Below are positions 1 through 8,781 of a stretch of 64,000 bases of DNA, one piece after another; the first letter of the stretch is position 1, and each line of letters opens with the position of its first letter. This DNA is from Halobacterium sp. CBA1132 (GTDB taxonomy: Archaea; Halobacteriota; Halobacteria; Halobacteriales; Halobacteriaceae): assembly GCF_001485535.1 (NCBI RefSeq), contig NZ_BCMZ01000001.1, positions 558,001 to 622,000 of the forward strand, given 5' to 3'. Below the pieces are notes generated by a model. That model was given only the letters and a program-made list of their open reading frames with translations, made no database searches and was not told where the DNA came from. A program made the translations under genes and the position numbers.

Positions 1-940
1 CCGCGTGCCCGATAGAGGAGTACGCGAGCATCCGTTTGACTTCGTCTTGGGTGGCCGCCGCGAAGTTCCCGAGGGTCATCGTGACTACCGCGAGCACGGC
101 GAACAGCAGCGACCAGTCGATGGCCACCGCGGACACCACGTCCAGCGGGAACGCGGTCGTGAACACGCGGAACGCGACCGCGAACCCGGCGGCCTTCGAC
201 GCCGACGAGAGGAACGCGCTAATCGGTGCGGGCGCGCCCTCGTAGGCTTCCGGCGCCCAGAAGTGGAACGGCACGGACGCCGTCTTGAACGCGAACCCGC
301 CGGCGAGCATCAGGATACCGAGGCCGAGCACGCCGCTGAACTGGTTGCCAGCGACTTCGGCCGCGATGTTGTCCAGCAGGAGCGTGCCCGTCGTGGCGTA
401 CACGAGACTGATGCCGTACGCCATCACCGCGGAGGACAGCGCGCCGATGAGGAAGTACTTCAGCCCCGCTTCGACGCTACTGCGGTCGGTCTTCAGGAAC
501 GCGACGAGCGCGTACGACGGCAGGCTCGCCAGTTCCAGCGCGACGAACACGGTCACGAGGCTGTTGGCGGCCGCCATCAGCGACATGCCGGTCGCCGCCA
601 GCAGCACCAGCGCGTAGTACTCGGAGACGTGCTTCTCGCCCTCGACGTAGTCGTAGCTCGCGACGACGACGAGCGTGGCGACGCTCGCGACGACGAACGC
701 GAAGAACAGGCTCAACGCGTCCACGACGAGCGCGCCGTCGAACTGCACGAAGCGGTAGTCGCCCGAGCCGGCCGCGAGGAACCACACTGCGACGGCGGCG
801 GCCGACGCCGCGCCGACGGCGCTCACCGACGCGAGCACGCCGTTCTTCTTGGATTCGGGCGCGATGATGTCGACGCCGAACAGCACGAGCGCCGTCGCCC
901 CGAGCAGAAGCTGGGGCGTCAACGAGGGGAGCTCTACCAT
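1..940 (-). CDS. nuoN: NADH dehydrogenase-like complex subunit N (NuoN), 3' end cut by window
   Basis: Antiporter-like membrane subunit of the haloarchaeal complex I-type quinone reductase; it belongs to the proton-pumping arm. Read on the minus strand from the ATG at 940, it opens MVELPSLTPQLLL and is a continuous run of hydrophobic segments. The family core is visible: KTASVPFHFWAPEAYEG (transmembrane helix with conserved Lys and the HFW/PEAYEG element) followed by PISAFLSSASKAAGF, and DEVKRMLAYSSIGHA close to the cut. About 313 codons are present and the C-terminal third lies outside. The start overlaps the nuoM stop by one base, so the two are translationally coupled. It is the last visible gene of the nuo operon. 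Confidence 0.95.
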   Translation of the reverse strand, partial: MVELPSLTPQLLLGATALVLFGVDIIAPESKKNGVLASVSAVGAASAAAVAVWFLAAGSGDYRFVQFDGALVVDALSLFFAFVVASVATLVVVASYDYVEGEKHVSEYYALVLLAATGMSLMAAANSLVTVFVALELASLPSYALVAFLKTDRSSVEAGLKYFLIGALSSAVMAYGISLVYATTGTLLLDNIAAEVAGNQFSGVLGLGILMLAGGFAFKTASVPFHFWAPEAYEGAPAPISAFLSSASKAAGFAVAFRVFTTAFPLDVVSAVAIDWSLLFAVLAVVTMTLGNFAAATQDEVKRMLAYSSIGHA

Positions 941-2490
941 CAGAGCTCACCCCCGAGGAGGAAGGTGGTTGCCTCCGGCAGCGAGTCCACCATCGGGTTG
1001 ACCGCGTCCTGAATCATGCCATAGAACACCTCGGGAACCGTCCCGAGCACGACGACCAGCAACACCAACACGACGATGGCGACCGCGTCGTGGGGCGCCG
1101 CGGGCACGATGTCGTAGTCCGTGTCCGCGCTGAACGGCCCGAAGAGGACGCGCTGCATCGCGAACAGCAGGTAGCCCGCGACGACGACGATGCCGAACAT
1201 CGCCAGCGCCGTGAACAGCTGCGCGTACGGGAAGGTGGCGCTGAAGCCGCCGAGGAAGATGAACAGTTCGCCGGCGAAGCCAGCCATCAGCGGCAGGCCC
1301 ATGTAGCCGAACGCCGCGGCGACGAACACCGCGGCGGTCACCGGCATCTTGTCCGCGATGCCGGAGAGGTCGCCGACCATGCGCGTGTGAGCGACGTTGT
1401 AGATGACGCCGACGCACATGAACATCAGCCCCGAGATGAGGCCGTGGGCGACCATCTGGAACGTCGCGCCGCCGAGCCCGTAGACGTTGTACGCCACGAG
1501 CCCGAGAATCACGTACCCCATCGACGACACCGAGGAGTACGCGACGATGCGCTTGAGGTCCTGCTGGGCGAGCGCGAGCATCGCGCCGTAGATGACGGAG
1601 ACGACGGCGATGGCGGCGATGAGCACCGCGTAGTCGCGCGCGACGCCCGGCAGCAGCGTGAAGTTGAACCGGAGCAGGGCGTACGTACCCATCTTCAGGA
1701 GGACCCCCGCCAGCATCACCGAGGCCGGCGTCGGGGCCTGCACGTGGGCGTCCGGCAGCCACGTGTGCAGCGGGACCAGCGGCACCTTCACCGCGAACCC
1801 GATGAACATCGCGAAGAACGCGACAACCTTCAGCGTCTCCGCGCCGAGGCCGTACGTCGTCTGGAAGTTCCCGGCGTCGAGCGCGGCCGCGATGGCCGGC
1901 AGGTCCATCGTCTGGACCGGGAGCGCGAACACGAGCGCCACGAACCCGATGAACATCAGGAGGCTGGCGACGTTCGTGTAGACGAAGAACTTGATGGCGG
2001 CGTACTTCCGGCGCGGGCCGCCCCAGATGCCGATGAGGAAGTACATCGGCACCAGCACGAACTCCCAGAAGACGAACCAGACGAAGAAGTCCAGTGCCGA
2101 GAACACACCGAGCAGGCTCGCCAGCATGAACAGCATCAGCGAGTAGAACTGGCTCTGGCGCTCCTGAATCGGCGTCCACGCGCTCACGATGGCGAGCGAC
2201 GTCAGCAGCGTCGACAGCACGACCAGCGGCATGCTGATGCCGTCGAGGCCGACGTGCCAGTTGAGCGCGTACGGACCGACGCTGATCCAGCGTGCGGTCG
2301 TCTCGAACGCCAGCGACCCGCTCTCGAAGAGCGCGTTGCCGCTCGCGTCGAACTGTCCGAACATCCAGAGGCTCCCCGCGACGGGGAGGAGACTCAGGGC
2401 GAACGCCAGTTTGCCCGCGACCTCGTCGGGTGCGAGCATGACGACGAACGCCGAAACCAACGTGACGGCGATGAGTGCTTCGATCAACAT
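940..2490 (-). CDS. nuoM: NADH dehydrogenase-like complex subunit M (NuoM)
   Basis: Antiporter-like proton-translocating subunit of the membrane arm, 516 aa, about 14 membrane helices, the usual length for NuoM. Diagnostic elements are the conserved Glu in the helix FFVWFVFWEFVLVPMYFLIG (about residues 130-150), the KVPLVPLHTWLPDAHVQAP block (about 235-255) and the following SVMLAGVLLKMGTYALLRF with its pump lysine. It starts directly after the nuoL stop (zero gap) and its stop overlaps the nuoN start. Role: quinone-linked proton pumping in the respiratory chain. Nothing is unusual apart from the acidic loops expected of a halophile. Confidence 0.97.
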   Translation of the reverse strand: MLIEALIAVTLVSAFVVMLAPDEVAGKLAFALSLLPVAGSLWMFGQFDASGNALFESGSLAFETTARWISVGPYALNWHVGLDGISMPLVVLSTLLTSLAIVSAWTPIQERQSQFYSLMLFMLASLLGVFSALDFFVWFVFWEFVLVPMYFLIGIWGGPRRKYAAIKFFVYTNVASLLMFIGFVALVFALPVQTMDLPAIAAALDAGNFQTTYGLGAETLKVVAFFAMFIGFAVKVPLVPLHTWLPDAHVQAPTPASVMLAGVLLKMGTYALLRFNFTLLPGVARDYAVLIAAIAVVSVIYGAMLALAQQDLKRIVAYSSVSSMGYVILGLVAYNVYGLGGATFQMVAHGLISGLMFMCVGVIYNVAHTRMVGDLSGIADKMPVTAAVFVAAAFGYMGLPLMAGFAGELFIFLGGFSATFPYAQLFTALAMFGIVVVAGYLLFAMQRVLFGPFSADTDYDIVPAAPHDAVAIVVLVLLVVVLGTVPEVFYGMIQDAVNPMVDSLPEATTFLLGGEL

Positions 2491-4569
2491 TCAGAACCAC
2501 CCCCCGAGGAGGCCGAACGCAACCAGGAGGACGACCAGACTCAGCGTCAACAGGGCGGCGTAGTGAGTCACGATACCGTCCTGAATGCGCTTGACGCGGC
2601 TGCCGGTGAACAGGCTCACGCTGCTGACGCCGTTGACGACGCCGTCGACGATGCCTTGGTCGAACGTGTCGGCGGCGCGGGCGACGGGGAGCGTGACGCC
2701 TCGGGCGAGCCACACCTGGTACTCGTCCTGGTAGTAGTTGTTGTACAGTACGGTCTTGACGCCGCCGAGCTTCTCGGTGTGCTCGGTCGGCGAGTCGACG
2801 TTGTACAGCACCCACGCGAGGCCGGCGCCGCCGAGCGCGAGCGCCAGCGAGATGGCGCCCGGAACGAGCGGGCCGATGTCGGCGGCGTGGTAGCCGCCGA
2901 ACTCTTCGAGCAGGTGGTGGTAGTGTTCGTAGCCGAGCGCGGCGAAGTTACTGGTCTCCGGAATCACCAGCCACTGGTGGAGGTAGTCGATGTGGAGACC
3001 GGTGAGTTCTGCGACCGGCCCCATGTTCACGAGGCCGATGGTGGCCGCCAGAATCCCGAGGACGACCAGCGGGAGTTTGACGTTCCAGCGGACGCCGTGG
3101 GGGTCGCGGGCGGTGTCACTGCGGGGTTCGCCGTGGAAGGTGAGGAACACCATCCGGAACGTGTAGAACCCAGTGAAGAACACCGCGAGCAGCCCCATCG
3201 CGTACGCAGCGAGCAGAATCGGACTGTCGCCGGCGCCGTAGATGAGCGCCTCGTAGAGAATCTCGTCTTTCGACCAGAAGCCCGCGAACGGCACGATGCC
3301 GGCGAGCGCGAGGCTGCCGGAGAGGAACGTGTAGTAGGTCACGGGCATCTTCTCGCGGAGGCCGCCCATGTCCCACATGTCCTCGTTGTGGTGCATCGCG
3401 ATGATGACCGACCCGGCGCCGAGGAAGAGTAGCGCCTTGAAGAACGCGTGGGTCATCAGGTGGAAGGTCGCGGCGATGTAGCCGCCGGTGCCCAGCCCCA
3501 GCATCATGTAGCCGTACTGGCTGATGGTGGAGTACGCGAGCACCTGTTTGAGTTCGTCTTTGACGACGCCCATCGTGGCGGCGAACAGCGCGGTGAACCC
3601 GCCGACGAACGCGATGATCGCGAGGACGGTCGGGAGCAGCGCGTAGAAGCCGTACATGCGCGCGACGAGGTAGACGCCGGCCGCCACCATCGTCGCGGCG
3701 TGGATGAGCGCGGAGACGGGCGTCGGGCCCTCCATCGCGTCGGGCAGCCACGTGTGCAGCGGGAACTGCGCGGACTTCCCGATGACGCCACCGAGCACGA
3801 GCAGGCCGAGCACCATGAACCACGTCTCGGCGTTCATGCCGACGACGTCGAGGAAGTGCGCGACGTGTTCGGGCATCGTGCCCTCGCCGCCCGCGGCCGC
3901 GAGCGCTTGCTCGGCGAGGTGCGGGAAGCTGTGGACGCCGTCACCGACTGCGACGAACCGCGCGGTGCCGAACGTCGCGAGGATGCCGACGACGCCGATG
4001 AGGAAGAAGTAGTCCCCGAAGCGCGTGACGAGGAACGCCTTCTTCGCGGCGCTCGGCGGGCCGGGCTCCCGGAAGTGGAACCCGATGAGCAGGTACGAGC
4101 AGAGCCCGACCAGCTCGAAGAACATGAACGCCATCAGGAGGTTGTCCGCGACGACGAACGCCAGCATCGAGAACGTGAACAGGCCGAGGCCGGCGTAGTA
4201 CCGCGGCAGACCGGTCTCGCCCTCGTCGTTCATGTAACCGAGGCTGAACACGTGGACGAGGACGGCGACCAGCGACACGATGACCAGCATCATCGCCGAC
4301 AGCGGGTCGACGAGGATGCCGAAGTGGAGACTGAACGTGTTCTGGCCGACGACCCACGTGTAGAGGTCCTGTGCGTGGTAGCCGCCGCCGCTCACGGCCA
4401 CGAACGTCCAGAGAGACAACAGCAGCGACCCGGCTGTCGCGATGATGCCGGGAATCGCGCCGCCTTTCGGCAGCAGGCGCGGCGCGAAGTGGCCGACGAG
4501 CAGTGCCACGAGGAACGCGGCGAACGGCAGCAGTGGAATGGCCGGAGTGAAATCAATTGCACCTACCAT
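2491..4569 (-). CDS. nuoL: NADH dehydrogenase-like complex subunit L (NuoL)
   Basis: Largest antiporter-like subunit, 692 aa, at the far end of the membrane arm. The core block GKSAQFPLHTWLPDAMEG (about residues 245-262) followed by TPVSALIHAATMVAAGVYLVAR is diagnostic of NuoL. The long C-terminal extension, past about residue 520, is the part that in complex I forms the lateral helix along the arm; the sequence here ends in a hydrophobic anchor LLVAFGLLGGWF. The ATG at 4569 follows the nuoK stop by one base. Role: proton translocation coupled to quinone reduction. Confidence 0.97.
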   Translation of the reverse strand: MVGAIDFTPAIPLLPFAAFLVALLVGHFAPRLLPKGGAIPGIIATAGSLLLSLWTFVAVSGGGYHAQDLYTWVVGQNTFSLHFGILVDPLSAMMLVIVSLVAVLVHVFSLGYMNDEGETGLPRYYAGLGLFTFSMLAFVVADNLLMAFMFFELVGLCSYLLIGFHFREPGPPSAAKKAFLVTRFGDYFFLIGVVGILATFGTARFVAVGDGVHSFPHLAEQALAAAGGEGTMPEHVAHFLDVVGMNAETWFMVLGLLVLGGVIGKSAQFPLHTWLPDAMEGPTPVSALIHAATMVAAGVYLVARMYGFYALLPTVLAIIAFVGGFTALFAATMGVVKDELKQVLAYSTISQYGYMMLGLGTGGYIAATFHLMTHAFFKALLFLGAGSVIIAMHHNEDMWDMGGLREKMPVTYYTFLSGSLALAGIVPFAGFWSKDEILYEALIYGAGDSPILLAAYAMGLLAVFFTGFYTFRMVFLTFHGEPRSDTARDPHGVRWNVKLPLVVLGILAATIGLVNMGPVAELTGLHIDYLHQWLVIPETSNFAALGYEHYHHLLEEFGGYHAADIGPLVPGAISLALALGGAGLAWVLYNVDSPTEHTEKLGGVKTVLYNNYYQDEYQVWLARGVTLPVARAADTFDQGIVDGVVNGVSSVSLFTGSRVKRIQDGIVTHYAALLTLSLVVLLVAFGLLGGWF

Positions 4570-4570
4570 C

Positions 4571-4876
4571 TTACCACCTCATCGTCGTAGCGTTCCGCAC
4601 GTCGATGTCGTCGAAGTTCCGGTACAACACGAGGATGATGCCGAGGCCGACTGCGACCTCGGCGGCGGCAATCGCCATCACGAACAGACTGAACACCTGC
4701 CCCGTGAGGTTGCCGTAGAAGTGCGAGAACGCCACGAGGTTGATGTTCGCGGCGTTCAGCATCAGCTCGACGCTGATGAGGAACATGAGCGCGTTCTCGC
4801 GCGTCAGAATGCCGAACACGCCCGTGCAGAACACGGCCGCGGACAGCAGGAGGTAGTACTCGACGGCGACCGCCAT
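4571..4876 (-). CDS. nuoK: NADH dehydrogenase-like complex subunit K (NuoK)
   Basis: Three-helix membrane subunit, 101 aa, matching the normal NuoK size. The segment GILTRENALMFLISVELMLN carries the conserved membrane glutamate of helix 2 (SVELM), and MAIAAAEVAVGLGIILVLYR carries the second conserved glutamate (AAAEVAVGL); both belong to the proton path next to the quinone site. Its start overlaps the nuoJ2 stop by one base. Confidence rests on length, the two buried Glu motifs and operon position. Confidence 0.95.
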   Translation of the reverse strand: MAVAVEYYLLLSAAVFCTGVFGILTRENALMFLISVELMLNAANINLVAFSHFYGNLTGQVFSLFVMAIAAAEVAVGLGIILVLYRNFDDIDVRNATTMRW

Positions 4877-5190
4877 TACTCGCCGTCACCTCCTTCCGTG
4901 TCGCGGCTCGCGAGCATCACGGCGCCCGCGAGCGCGGCGACGAGCACGACGTCGATAATCTCGAACGCCGCGAGGAAGCCCTCGCTTGCGGGCGCGCTCT
5001 CGCCGGCGACGTTCATCAGGCCGAACAGCGCGTAGCCGATGGTCGCCGTGATGTTGGCGTCGCCGCTGAAGCCGACCGCGCTCCCGAACCCAGCGTTGAG
5101 GAACACGGCCGCGAGCACGACGAACAGCGCCACCGCGACGATGCCCGTCACGAACGTCGACGGGTCGCGCAGCCGTGGTCGCGTCGTCAT
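4876..5190 (-). CDS. nuoJ2: NADH dehydrogenase-like complex subunit J, C-terminal half (NuoJ2)
   Basis: Membrane protein of 104 aa corresponding to the C-terminal part of bacterial NuoJ. It has an N-terminal helix (STFVTGIVAVALFVVLAAVF), a middle part ITATIGYALFG typical of NuoJ, and a last helix ending ALAGAVMLASRDTEGGDGE. The haloarchaeal split of NuoJ into two genes is a lineage trait rather than a frameshift: both halves have their own starts and overlap by four bases (stop of J1 within the start of J2). Role: structural and quinone-proximal part of the membrane arm. Confidence 0.9.
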   Translation of the reverse strand: MTTRPRLRDPSTFVTGIVAVALFVVLAAVFLNAGFGSAVGFSGDANITATIGYALFGLMNVAGESAPASEGFLAAFEIIDVVLVAALAGAVMLASRDTEGGDGE

Positions 5191-5456
5191 GCGTTAGTCA
5201 CCTCTTCTGTACCTCTAGTCTGACGTGTCAGCATCACTGCGAACGTGATGAGGATGAGGACGCCGCCGACGTAGACGAGAATCTGCATCGCGGCGACGAA
5301 CTCCGCCTGTAGCATCACGTAGTGCACGGCGAAGCTCATCAGTGAGCCGCCGAGCAGCAGCGCGGAGTGCCACACGTCCCGCACCAGGACAGCGCCGAGA
5401 CTGCACGCTACAGTGAGCAGCGCGAACAGCCCGAACGCGATTGTTTCGGTCGTCAT
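5187..5456 (-). CDS. nuoJ1: NADH dehydrogenase-like complex subunit J, N-terminal half (NuoJ1)
   Basis: Short membrane protein corresponding to the N-terminal part of NuoJ. The helix-turn motif HSALLLGGSLMSFAVHYVML followed by AEFVAAMQILVYVGGVLILI is the characteristic NuoJ block (the AxFLAxxQIlVYVGAV-like element). The ATG at 5456 is preferred; an in-frame GTG three codons upstream (5465) would add three residues. The gene overlaps nuoJ2 by four bases and follows nuoI after a roughly 50-base gap. Confidence 0.9.
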   Translation of the reverse strand: MTTETIAFGLFALLTVACSLGAVLVRDVWHSALLLGGSLMSFAVHYVMLQAEFVAAMQILVYVGGVLILITFAVMLTRQTRGTEEVTNA

Positions 5457-5514
5457 TTCAGTCACCTTGTGGTTCGCAAATACGCCCTTTGTAGGTTTCG
5501 AGACGGGCGCGGGC

Positions 5515-5976
5515 CTACTGGTAGTCGACCTCGCCTTCGCCTTCGCCGACCCACGCTCCCCGGTCGGGCTCGCGGGACGCCAGCGGGTCGAGGTCGTTGT
5601 ACCACGGCACGTTCTTCAACTGTTCTTTGTTGAACACGAGGTCGTGTTTCGTGTCCCCGGTGAACTCGAAGTTCTCCGTGAGGAGAATCGCGTCCACCGG
5701 ACAGACCTCCTCGCAGAGCCGGCAGTAGATGCACTGGCCGACGTGGAGGTTGTACTGCTCGCCGTTGCGCTGCTTGTCCGTGACAATCTGGATGGTGTCG
5801 TTCGGGCAGACGTTCTCGCACTGGCGACACCAGATGCAGCGTTCCTGGCTGAACTTGTGCACCCCGCGGAAGCGCGGGCTGACTTCGGGCGCTTCCTCCG
5901 GGTACTCGACGGTGAACGTGTCACCGTCGAGCGCGTGTTTCATCGTCGTTGCCATCCCTTTGAGTAGTCCAATCAT
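5515..5976 (-). CDS. nuoI: NADH dehydrogenase-like complex subunit I (NuoI), 8Fe ferredoxin type
   Basis: Peripheral-arm electron-transfer subunit, 153 aa. Two complete [4Fe-4S] motifs are visible: CIWCRQCENVCP (about residues 47-58) and CIYCRLCEEVCP (about 83-94), the pair that binds clusters N6a and N6b and passes electrons to NuoB. The N-terminus MIGLLKGMATTMKHAL is the amphipathic helix that lies on the membrane. The start overlaps the nuoH stop by four bases. With no NuoEFG in the operon, electrons probably enter from an unidentified donor at or near this subunit. Confidence 0.97.
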   Translation of the reverse strand: MIGLLKGMATTMKHALDGDTFTVEYPEEAPEVSPRFRGVHKFSQERCIWCRQCENVCPNDTIQIVTDKQRNGEQYNLHVGQCIYCRLCEEVCPVDAILLTENFEFTGDTKHDLVFNKEQLKNVPWYNDLDPLASREPDRGAWVGEGEGEVDYQ

Positions 5977-7025
5977 AGTCCGAGCACCCCGAGGATAACT
6001 GCGGTGAGCACGAGATTAGCGAAGGACAGTACCAGCAGGCCCTTCCAGCCAATCTCGATGATCTGGTCGATGCGGACGCGCGGCACCGCCGACCGGCACC
6101 ACTGCGTGAACAGGAACACCCCCCAGATTTTGATGGTGAACCAGACGAACCCGGGCAGGACCGGTCCCGCCGGGCCGCCGAGGAACAGCGTCGCGATGAT
6201 GGCGCCGCCGAGGAAGATGTGAACGAACTCGCCGAGGTAGAACAGCACGAAGTACACCGACGAGTACTCGGTCTGGTAGCCGCCGACAATCTCGGTCGGG
6301 GCTTCCGGCGTGTCGAAGGGGTTCCGGCCGACCTCCGCGAGGTTCGCCACCATGAACAGCACGAACGCGAACGGGTTGACGAACGCGAACCACGACGGAA
6401 TCCGCAATCCGGCGATGGTCGTCAGTTCCGCGGTCTGCGCGGCGACGATTTCGCTCATCTGGAGCGACCCCGTGAACAGCACGACGGAGGCCGCGGTGAC
6501 GACGAGCGGAATCTCGTACGCGACGTTCTGCGCGACGGCCCGCAGGCCGCCCAGCAGGCTGTACTTGTTGTTCGACGCGTACCCGCCCATCAGGAGGCCG
6601 AGGCTCGCAATCGACGCGATAGCGAACACGAACACCAGCCCCGTCTCGGGGTCGGCGAGGTGGATGCCGTTCCCCATCGGAATCACGGCGAAACCGAGAA
6701 TCGCCGAGCCCGCGAGCACGACCGGCGCGATGTCGAACGCGGGCCGGTCGGCGCCCTCGGGGATGATGAGTTCTTTCGACAGCAGGCGGACTGCGTCGAC
6801 GATGATGGTGCCCAGCCCCCACGGGCCGATGCGGTTGACGGAGATGCGGTCCGTGAACGCCGCGGTAATCTTCCGCTTCGCCCACGGGCCCGCGAACGCC
6901 GTCATCGTCAGCATGATTGTGCCGACGAGGGCCGCGCCGAGCAGCATGGACAACAGCTCCCCGGCGAGACCGCCGATACCGAGGAGGTCCTGAATCGTGT
7001 CGGGGAGTGGTGTCGCCGTCGCCAT
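5973..7025 (-). CDS. nuoH: NADH dehydrogenase-like complex subunit H (NuoH)
   Basis: Eight-helix membrane subunit forming most of the quinone chamber, 350 aa. The conserved cytoplasmic loop is seen in ERKITA-like form at KRKITAAFTDRISVNRIGPWG (an RxGPxG element) and in the E-rich loop AEVGRNPFDTPEAPTEIVGG, followed by YQTEYSSVYFVLFYLGEF; all are NuoH signatures. The ATG at 7025 abuts the nuoCD stop with no gap. The stop overlaps nuoI. Confidence 0.97.
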   Translation of the reverse strand: MATATPLPDTIQDLLGIGGLAGELLSMLLGAALVGTIMLTMTAFAGPWAKRKITAAFTDRISVNRIGPWGLGTIIVDAVRLLSKELIIPEGADRPAFDIAPVVLAGSAILGFAVIPMGNGIHLADPETGLVFVFAIASIASLGLLMGGYASNNKYSLLGGLRAVAQNVAYEIPLVVTAASVVLFTGSLQMSEIVAAQTAELTTIAGLRIPSWFAFVNPFAFVLFMVANLAEVGRNPFDTPEAPTEIVGGYQTEYSSVYFVLFYLGEFVHIFLGGAIIATLFLGGPAGPVLPGFVWFTIKIWGVFLFTQWCRSAVPRVRIDQIIEIGWKGLLVLSFANLVLTAVILGVLGL

Positions 7026-8702
7026 CTATCTGTCCACCTCCCCGAGAATCACGTCGAGGCTGCCGAGCGTGGCGATGAGGTCCGGGATGTACTCGCCGGT
7101 GGACATCTCCTGGAGCGCGGAGAGGTTCGAGAACGCGGGGCTGCGAATCTTGAACCGGCCCGGCTTCTCGGTGCCGTCCGCGCGGATGTAGATGCCGAGT
7201 TCGCCCTTCGCGCCTTCGACGGCGCGGTAGGTCTCCTTGCCGGCCTCGGGCTTGAGGGTGCGCGGGACGTTCGCTTGGATGTCGCGCTCGTCCTCGGGCC
7301 AGTCCTCCAGCAGGTCGACGCACTGCTCGATGATGCGGGCGGACTGTTCGATTTCGCGCATCCGCACGAGGAGGCGCGCGAAGTTGTCGCCGCCGTCCTC
7401 GGTGACGACGTCCCAGTCGAGCTTGTCGTAGTAGCCGTAGGGGTCGTCGCGGCGGAGGTCGTAGTCGACGCCGGAGCCGCGGGCGACCGGGCCCGTGACG
7501 CCGTAGTCTTTGGCGACCTCGGGGTCGAGGTAGCCGGTGTCGACACACCGCGATTGGAAAATCTCGTTCTCCGTGATGAGGTCGTGGTACTCGTCGAGTT
7601 TCCCGGGGAGGTCGTCGAGGAAGTCCCGGACGCTCTCGAAGTACTCCTCGCGGGGTTCGGGGATGTCCCAGACGACCCCGCCGAGGCGGAGGTAGTTGAA
7701 CATCATGCGCTGGCCGGTGAGGTCCTCCAGGAGGTTCTGGACGATCTCCCGGTCCCGCATACCGTACATGAAGATTGCGGTGAAGTCGCCGTAGAGGTCC
7801 AGCGCGAACGTCGCGGTGGCGAGCAGGTGGCAGGCGATGCGGCACATCTCCGAGCCCATCGTCCGGATGACCTGCGCGTACTCGGGGACCTGGATGTCCG
7901 CGAGGTCCTCGGCCGCGCGGGCGTACGCCCACTCGTTGACGATGCCGCCCGGACCGTAGTCCCAGCGGTCCGGATACGGCATAATCTGGTAGCGGTACGT
8001 GCCCTTCTGGGCCATCTGCTCCTCGCAGCGGTGGAGGTAGCCGATGTCGGGGTTGACGTCCGCGACCTGTTCGCCGTCGAGGACCGTCTCGACGTGGAGG
8101 ACGCCGTGCGTGGCGGGGTGGTGGGGACCGATGTTGAGGAACATCGTGTCCGAGTCGTCGCCGCCGCGCTGGTGGTCCTCGAGGGGGTTCTTGTTCTCCT
8201 CGAACGTGACAATCTGGGGCTTTTCTTGGTTGTAGTCCAAGCCGAGCGGGTGGCCCTGCCACGTGTCGGGGAGCAGAATCCGTTCGAGGTTCGGGTGGTC
8301 GTCGTACTGGACGCCCACGAGGTCGTAGGCTTCACGCTCGTGCCAGTCGGCGGTGCGGAACACGGGTGCCGCGCTCTCGCTGACCGGCTCCTCGCGGGCG
8401 GTCGGAACGACGATGCTGACCTCGTTGGTCGGGTCGTCGTACTGCTTCAGGTGGTAGATGCTCTCGAAGCGGTCCTCGTGCTCCTCGGCGGTGACACACG
8501 AGAGGTGGTCGAAGCCGGCGTCGTCCCGCAGCGTCCGGAGGACGTCCTGGACGGCATCCGCGCGAACGACGTAGGCGTCGGCGTTGAGGTGCTGCTCGCG
8601 GTCGAGAACGTGGTCGCCGAGCAGGTCTTCGATAGCGTCACCGTCGACGTCGCCCGACTCGGTCGTCGGGGGTTCGACGTTGCGTTCGTCGTACGTACTC
8701 AT
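7026..8702 (-). CDS. nuoCD: Fused NADH dehydrogenase-like complex subunits C and D (NuoCD)
   Basis: Single polypeptide of about 558 aa. The first 170 residues are NuoC (the ERLxxxYxLxSYDD-like region is represented by YHLKQYDDPTNEVSIVV and WHEREAYDLVGVQYDDHPNL). The rest is NuoD, with NIGPHHPATHGVLHVE (the quinone-site His block), IGYLHRCEEQMAQK and a C-terminus ending ATLGSLDVILGEVDR. In complex I this subunit, with NuoB, forms the quinone-reduction site. The ATG at 8702 is preferred over a GTG at 8711. A 79-base gap separates it from nuoB, the largest space inside the operon. Confidence 0.96.
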   Translation of the reverse strand: MSTYDERNVEPPTTESGDVDGDAIEDLLGDHVLDREQHLNADAYVVRADAVQDVLRTLRDDAGFDHLSCVTAEEHEDRFESIYHLKQYDDPTNEVSIVVPTAREEPVSESAAPVFRTADWHEREAYDLVGVQYDDHPNLERILLPDTWQGHPLGLDYNQEKPQIVTFEENKNPLEDHQRGGDDSDTMFLNIGPHHPATHGVLHVETVLDGEQVADVNPDIGYLHRCEEQMAQKGTYRYQIMPYPDRWDYGPGGIVNEWAYARAAEDLADIQVPEYAQVIRTMGSEMCRIACHLLATATFALDLYGDFTAIFMYGMRDREIVQNLLEDLTGQRMMFNYLRLGGVVWDIPEPREEYFESVRDFLDDLPGKLDEYHDLITENEIFQSRCVDTGYLDPEVAKDYGVTGPVARGSGVDYDLRRDDPYGYYDKLDWDVVTEDGGDNFARLLVRMREIEQSARIIEQCVDLLEDWPEDERDIQANVPRTLKPEAGKETYRAVEGAKGELGIYIRADGTEKPGRFKIRSPAFSNLSALQEMSTGEYIPDLIATLGSLDVILGEVDR

Positions 8703-8781
8703 GCGAGACACCTCCGGTGTCGAGTGTGAGTAGACGAGTCGCAGCCCGCGAAGCGGCGCGAGCGGGAACGTCTCGGCGTAC

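Noticed and set aside
1090-3432. Long plus-strand open frame of 780 codons opposite nuoM/nuoL
   Set aside because: Very rich in Arg, His, Glu and Asp with no hydrophobic pattern; it is the antisense of well-recognised nuo genes in a high-GC genome.
4876-5456. Frameshifted nuoJ
   Set aside because: Two separate genes with proper starts and a 4-base overlap; a split NuoJ is normal in haloarchaea.
6219-8729. Long plus-strand open frame of 836 codons opposite nuoH/nuoCD
   Set aside because: Composition is a mirror of the coding strand; NuoH and NuoCD motifs on the minus strand are decisive.
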